From an uncultured Prevotella sp. (lineage in GTDB: Bacteria > Bacteroidota > Bacteroidia > Bacteroidales > Bacteroidaceae), in NCBI GenBank assembly GCA_905233825.1, contig CAJOFE010000009.1:1-63736 (forward strand): a DNA stretch of 63,736 bases, given 5' to 3'. How positions within the stretch are numbered: position 1 is the stretch's first letter; every line of letters starts with the position of its first letter. The translations under genes were made by a program, and so were the position numbers. The notes below the pieces were generated by a model. The model searched no databases and was not told the origin of the DNA. It saw nothing but the letters and a program-made list of their open reading frames with translations. Of the stretch, positions 58,997 to 63,736 are shown one piece after another.

Positions 58997-61972
58997 CTAG
59001 TAAAGAACCTTCCTAACGGTTCCGTCCTGCATCACCACGATGTTCAGGCCCTTTTGCAGCTTGTCCAGCTTCTTGCCGTTGGGGGCATAGATAGCCTTGA
59101 TGCCTTGTAGCGTCATGATGTCGAAGATTCCCGTCTCATAGATGGCATATACTGTCACGTCGTTGGCAGGCATCGTCTCTGGCAGGCCCACCCACTCGAA
59201 GCTGATATAATCACCATCGGGCTGTGGCTCAGGCACAATCGTCGCTCCATATTCATACATCACCGCCTTATAGACCACATCATCTATCATGTAGGTCAGC
59301 TTGTAGCTGTTGATGCTGAATGTTCCAGTAACGGTTACATCATGGGCAGGCATAGTCTCTGGCAAACCATCCCAACCTGAGAAGGTGTAGCCCTCCTTAG
59401 TGGGTTCGGCTTCAGGAGTGATAGTTGCGCCATATTCCAATTCGTATGACGAATACTTCTGACCATCTACAATATAAGTAAGCACATACGTGTTGACTGA
59501 GAAAGTACCAGTTACTGTTACATCATGCGCAGGCATATTCTTTGGAATTACACTCCACCCTGAAAAGGTGTAGCCCTCTTTCTCAGGTGCAGGTTCTGGA
59601 GTAATAGTTGCACCATAGTCATAGTTAATTGTCTTATACACTTGATTATCTACCATATACGTCAATTTGTACGTATTGATGCTGAACGAACCTGTTACCG
59701 TTACATCATGTGCAGGCATGGTTGCAGGGATCTCACTCCAACCTGAGAAGGTATAGCCTTCTTTCGTAGGTTTGGGTTCAGGTGTGATATGAGCAAGTTC
59801 TTGAACTTGATAACTCTTGTAAACTTCTCCATCTACGAGATATGTCAAAGTATAATAAGGCCGTTCAATATAACTCTTCGCAACTGGACGTATCGGACAT
59901 TTTATCAAAATACTAATGTAGTAATTATCTACATCAATCATACTTGAGTCTGCATGCAAAACACATGAGTAACTGGTAAAGATTGAACTCCTGTCGTTAG
60001 TCCAATAACGAAGTACTATGTCTTTTTTCTGAATCTGCTGATAATATCCTTCTTGCCATCCTAAGGCTGCCATGAATATTGATTTTCCGTTCTGCCCAGT
60101 CACGCGATAGCCTTTATAACCATTATACTCTTCCCATGTCCATGTACAGTAGTCGATCAACTCATGAAAGTCCGACCTCGTAGGAGTACTCCATTGACTT
60201 CCCCACATTTGTGTTGCTAAGTCATATTCATCGTTCCCAAAGCAGTAAGAGCTACCATAACCATTATCAGAAGTACTACCGATGTTAGTTACTGCCCAAA
60301 CATTTCCTGAAGGCAGGTTCAAATCAACATATTCATGCCCATCTATTTGGTAGATGCTTTCATAAATACTATAAACTGTCACATCATGAGCTGGCATGGT
60401 TTCTGGAATCTCACTCCATCCAATGAAAACATAGTCTTCCTTCTCTGGGGCAGGTTCGGGAACGATAATTGCGCCATACTCCACATCATACGTCTTGTAT
60501 GTTTCACCATCCACAACATAAGTAAGTTTGTAGCTATTGATAGTGAAAGAACCTGTAACTGCTACATCATGGGCTGGCATCGTAGCAGGAATTTCACTCC
60601 ACCCTAAGAAAGTGTAGCCCTCCTTCGTGGGTGCAGGTTCAGGTGTTATCGCAGCACCATACTCTACATCATACGTCTTGTACGTCTGACCGTCCACAAC
60701 GTACATCAGTTTGTATGTGTTGATAGAGAATGTACCAGTTACCGTTACGTCATGAGCTGGCATCGTGGCAGGTATCTCGCTCCAGCCACTAAAGGTATAA
60801 CCTTCCTTCGTGGGTTCTGGCTCTGGTGTAATAGTAGCTCCATACTCATACTCTACTTCTTTGTAGACCTCATATCCTATCATGTAAATGAGTTTGTACT
60901 TAGGAAGGCTTGAAAGTGGTAAAATAGATTGAAATAGATTCCAAGGAGACGTTGATTGATAATTCTCAATGAAGTTATCTGGTACATACAACGTAGTAAA
61001 GAGAGAAATAATATTAGTATTGAAAGCATCTGTTTCAAAAGGATTTTGGATATTAGACTCCACATGTTCCAGACTTGGACAATCTACAAACGTTTTTGAT
61101 AATTTTTCAATGGTAGAAGGAATGATGATTTTTTTCAAAGAATTACATATTCCTATAGAACCATCCATCGAAATGTATCCCTCAGGTATTATAAGCGTCT
61201 CTATTTTTTTTGCATTTGAGAAGATGTCTTCACCAGAGTTATAAACAAGGAAATTATAGTTTAAATATGAAACTGAGGAAGGCAATGTGATATAAGTGTC
61301 ATCTTTCTTTACCGATTTAAGCATTGCTGAATATGGCTTAACTAAAGATGTAATTTCAAATTCAAAACAATCTGAATCAATTCGAAATTGGCTAAGAGCT
61401 AAAGATTTCAACATTGATATGTCTATAGAGTTTTCATAGTGAATGACACTCCCTCTTGATGCAAATTCCATAAAACTATTATCATTTACACCTTCAGGAA
61501 TACACATTATGGGATTAGAATTAAACAAACATCCTCTATTAGACTCGTCAATCAAAGTCGGTGGCACGTTATTTTTGAAAATAAAAGTTCCATACCATGA
61601 GCACCAAAAAGCTTCGCTGTTAATAGAAATGTTTCCCTCAAAACATATATAATATGGCCTATTATAATATGAAGAATAGGCAAAGGCTCTATTTCCTACG
61701 GTCTTGATGGAAGCAGGAATAGTTATTCCATCAAAAGTGGCGGAATTAAAGGCATCAGGACCAATTGCGACTACACAAAATTCTACATTTTTATAGAAAA
61801 CAGAAGATGGTAGAATGATTTCTCCAAGATTGTAATTTTCATCACCAGAAGTTATCTCAACGGTCTTCTCCGAGGAAGATAGAATATTGAAATATAGTCC
61901 ATCCACTTCAAAATCATACGCACTTGCCATCATGGGCAGAAACGCCAAAAGGAAAGAAAGTAATTTTTTCAT
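58997..61972 (-). CDS. Large surface protein: LRR_5, seven B-repeats, inserted FISUMP-like domain, T9SS-like tail
   Basis: 991 residues. Signal peptide (1-18, ending ASA). BspA-like LRR_5 region to about 350 (IGPDAFNSATFDGITIPASI). Seven InlB-type B-repeats of about 60 residues follow, with consensus core TKEGYTFSGWSEIPATMPAH. Between repeats 3 and 4 is a domain of about 150 residues (YVDLNLPSGNVWAVTNIGS, WSTPTRSDFHELIDYCTWTW) of the Fibrobacter-major-paralogous (FISUMP) type. The C-terminus KGLNIVVMQDGTVRKVLY resembles a T9SS sorting tail. Probably displayed on the surface for adhesion. The DNA of the repeats is highly similar, so repeat number may change by recombination. Confidence 0.85.
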   Translation of the reverse strand: MKKLLSFLLAFLPMMASAYDFEVDGLYFNILSSSEKTVEITSGDENYNLGEIILPSSVFYKNVEFCVVAIGPDAFNSATFDGITIPASIKTVGNRAFAYSSYYNRPYYICFEGNISINSEAFWCSWYGTFIFKNNVPPTLIDESNRGCLFNSNPIMCIPEGVNDNSFMEFASRGSVIHYENSIDISMLKSLALSQFRIDSDCFEFEITSLVKPYSAMLKSVKKDDTYITLPSSVSYLNYNFLVYNSGEDIFSNAKKIETLIIPEGYISMDGSIGICNSLKKIIIPSTIEKLSKTFVDCPSLEHVESNIQNPFETDAFNTNIISLFTTLYVPDNFIENYQSTSPWNLFQSILPLSSLPKYKLIYMIGYEVYKEVEYEYGATITPEPEPTKEGYTFSGWSEIPATMPAHDVTVTGTFSINTYKLMYVVDGQTYKTYDVEYGAAITPEPAPTKEGYTFLGWSEIPATMPAHDVAVTGSFTINSYKLTYVVDGETYKTYDVEYGAIIVPEPAPEKEDYVFIGWSEIPETMPAHDVTVYSIYESIYQIDGHEYVDLNLPSGNVWAVTNIGSTSDNGYGSSYCFGNDEYDLATQMWGSQWSTPTRSDFHELIDYCTWTWEEYNGYKGYRVTGQNGKSIFMAALGWQEGYYQQIQKKDIVLRYWTNDRSSIFTSYSCVLHADSSMIDVDNYYISILIKCPIRPVAKSYIERPYYTLTYLVDGEVYKSYQVQELAHITPEPKPTKEGYTFSGWSEIPATMPAHDVTVTGSFSINTYKLTYMVDNQVYKTINYDYGATITPEPAPEKEGYTFSGWSVIPKNMPAHDVTVTGTFSVNTYVLTYIVDGQKYSSYELEYGATITPEAEPTKEGYTFSGWDGLPETMPAHDVTVTGTFSINSYKLTYMIDDVVYKAVMYEYGATIVPEPQPDGDYISFEWVGLPETMPANDVTVYAIYETGIFDIMTLQGIKAIYAPNGKKLDKLQKGLNIVVMQDGTVRKVLY

Positions 61973-62031
61973 AATAGTATTCTTTAATTAGTTTATAGTT
62001 TCTTAAGTGAGTTCACTCTTGGGGAGAATCA

Positions 62032-63651
62032 TTATTTCGCAATAAATTTCCGCCCATTCTTTATATACAAACGCCCTTTGTGCATGCTTTTTACTTTACG
62101 TCCCATCGCATCATAGATAACATCATCATCGATATGTTCGTTAAGTTGTGATTGTATCCCTGAAGAAGAATTCCCTAAAGTATGGAATTTCAGTTCTTCA
62201 CCATAGAGCGTTTTCTTGTCTGTCTTTACATAACTGCGGAAATAGTAGTCTGTTTCCTTTGTGAGATTGTTTAATGTTGTGCTCATCAGCATGCCTGATG
62301 ATGTTTGCTTCAAATGATTTCCTGTATCACTCCAATATTCGAACCCTTGTTCCAATATATCATCTGAGCCAGCCAACACATATCCACGAACTTTTGCTGT
62401 TTGGTCAGCTACCTCTTGGGCCTCAAAAGTATGCACTTCTGGCTCAAAAAAAACTGCAGCATCCGCTGTAAGGAAGGCCACCCAGTTACCATAGTACTTT
62501 CTTCCAGAATCTGCCTTATAGTAGGGACGATATTTGTAGTAAACATTGGGCGTGAGATTACTCAGAGTACCCATTAGATATCCATTATAAACAGCACAAC
62601 TGGCACTACTTGACGGCATTTCGTCAGGAGCATCATACCGTCGCCATTCGAATCCACAACGCATGGCTTCATCATCGCAGTTTGTTTCTGCCATCAATCT
62701 CATTTTTGTGTCACTAATTGCTTGGGCAGCTTGCGTTGTCATTGATAGCCAATTGGTATAGAATCTGTTTGTTGCCGTCTGATAGTAATCATCGTCTGCA
62801 TACAGATAGTATGTTTCATAGTAAGAGTTATTTGGTTCAAGACCTTCAACAAACAACTGATCTTGCTTATTCTTTGTGAACCCGGATTCTGTGACAGTTG
62901 CATCAATCACAGAATAGGAGCCATTCAGGGTGGCTTTTGTTACACCGATGTTGTTGTCAAAGCTAACATCAATAGGCTTCGTGCTTTCTGATATCGTAAA
63001 TTCTACATCATCCCATTGCATGAACTTTCCTTTTATAGTACCTTCATAACTCCTGTTGATTGAAAGATCTTTAAAGAGATACCCATCATCCTTTAAGCGG
63101 CCCTTGCTTCCACCTATTTCTGATATTGCTTTTATTTCAAATCCATTTGTGGCACCAATCTTGAGAGTCCTATTCGTCGCTTGAACGTTAATAATGGGGG
63201 TGATACCTTGAATTTCTGGCTTAACGTATCCATAAACAGAACAACAATTAGGGAGATAATTGCTAATCCGATCATTATTATTTAGCTCCATAAGCCATAA
63301 AACATTTCTTAAATTGTTACAACCCCAAAAGGCTTTACTTCCCATTTGCTTTACATTATTTGGAATAAAAATGCCAGTAATATTTTCACAGCCGTAAAAT
63401 CCATAGGTGCCGATGCTCGTTATACTACTAGGAATATTAACAGAAATCATATTGCAGCCATAAAAGGCATAATTACCAATACTTGTAACATTATCAGGTA
63501 TCTTCAATTTTTTAACTTCCTCATCATTCATATATAAGTTATGAGCATATGAAAGTGGATTAGAAGAACTGTTTCCAAAAGAAATTGAACACCAAGAAGG
63601 TAAATCTGATATATAGACTGAGCTTAAACTTGTGCAGCCTTGTATTTGCAA
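62032..63651 (-). pseudogene. BspA-like LRR surface protein, 5' end missing or disrupted
   Basis: 539 residues can be read from a TTG at 63651, but the frame begins in the middle of an LRR_5 unit (GCTSLSSVYISDLPSWC) and has no signal peptide. An in-frame TAA lies just upstream, and the last 85 bp of the window are not coding in any frame. The rest is intact: LRR_5 units (YAFYGCNMISVNIPSSITSIG-like) to about 130, an Ig/fibronectin-like region with SGFTKNKQDQLFVEGLEPNN and YYKYRPYYKADSGRKYYG, and a T9SS-like tail (KGRLYIKNGRKFIAK). It is therefore a truncated gene, or one broken by a frameshift near 63655. A misassembly or an edge effect is also possible. Confidence 0.65.
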
Positions 63652-63736
63652 GTCATTTTATATCAACAACTTGCATGTTAAATGGTAGAAAAGTGATTAC
63701 ATAGATTCTATGGGTTTAAGAAAAGATGAATTTTTA
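63652..63736. other. Right-edge sequence without a gene
   Basis: AT-rich, no frame continuous with the LRR protein, and no recognisable promoter. Confidence 0.5.

Noticed and set aside
59140..60900. Regularly spaced repeats considered as a CRISPR array
   Set aside because: The repeats are about 180 bp, coding, and translate to B-repeat domains; there are no cas genes.

Overview
The window looks like a chromosomal segment from a member of the Bacteroidales, most likely Prevotellaceae. Three things point there: promoters of the Bacteroidetes type (TTTG, 19-20 nt, TAnnTTTG) before many genes, the type IX secretion (T9SS) lipoprotein SprE/PorW together with proteins carrying T9SS-like C-termini, and families typical of the order (BspA-like leucine-rich repeats, DPP III, short SerA, DUF5112/DUF5113-like sensor kinases). 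I see no insertion sequence, integrase, phage or CRISPR array. One tRNA gene is present.

Layout. 1-9850 is a leftward block: an ECF sigma factor, then phoH, purC, menG/ubiE, aroE, a TPM-domain membrane protein, lemA, purM, a lipoprotein alpha/beta hydrolase and an unknown gene. 10218-12562 holds unrelated small genes (SHOCT/zinc-ribbon protein, lipoprotein, DUF4160/DUF2442 pair), followed by 765 bp of repeats without a gene. 13328-21245 is a leftward nine-gene run: purU, hisH, hisA, hisF, hisIE, ftsE, aspartate kinase, lysA and a glycosyltransferase-like gene. 21419-25014 is rightward (HTH regulator, DPP III, AlkD-like, mntP). 25108-31411 contains a T9SS-type PI-PLC-like protein, rpiB behind duplicated promoters, coaW/ispE divergent, a coiled-coil protein and serC-serA. 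31634-40216 is leftward: grpE-dnaJ-folC, then galM-sugar permease-galK-membrane protein-GH25 muramidase.

40476-47007 is rightward: KDG kinase, a 50-residue DUF4177 protein, KDPG aldolase, a 1096-residue protein made of two complete sensor-kinase modules, its response regulator, and a short AbgT-like membrane protein. From 46942 the genes point left again: DedA, a TPR protein, glnS, a HAD phosphatase, two secreted proteins, SprE/PorW, a small cysteine-rich membrane protein and aroA. tRNA-Pro(GGG) lies divergent to aroA. The right end holds two large surface proteins with LRR_5 repeats and T9SS-like tails, the second lacking its 5' end.

The best candidates for something not well described are: (1) the double sensor kinase/response regulator/AbgT-like cluster at 42405-47007; (2) simple repeats of the intergenic kind sitting in frame inside or at the ends of several housekeeping and signalling genes (PurC, HisA, AroA, the sensor kinase and others); and (3) a tandem duplication of a two-promoter module in front of rpiB. 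No searches were run. Family names rest on motif recognition.
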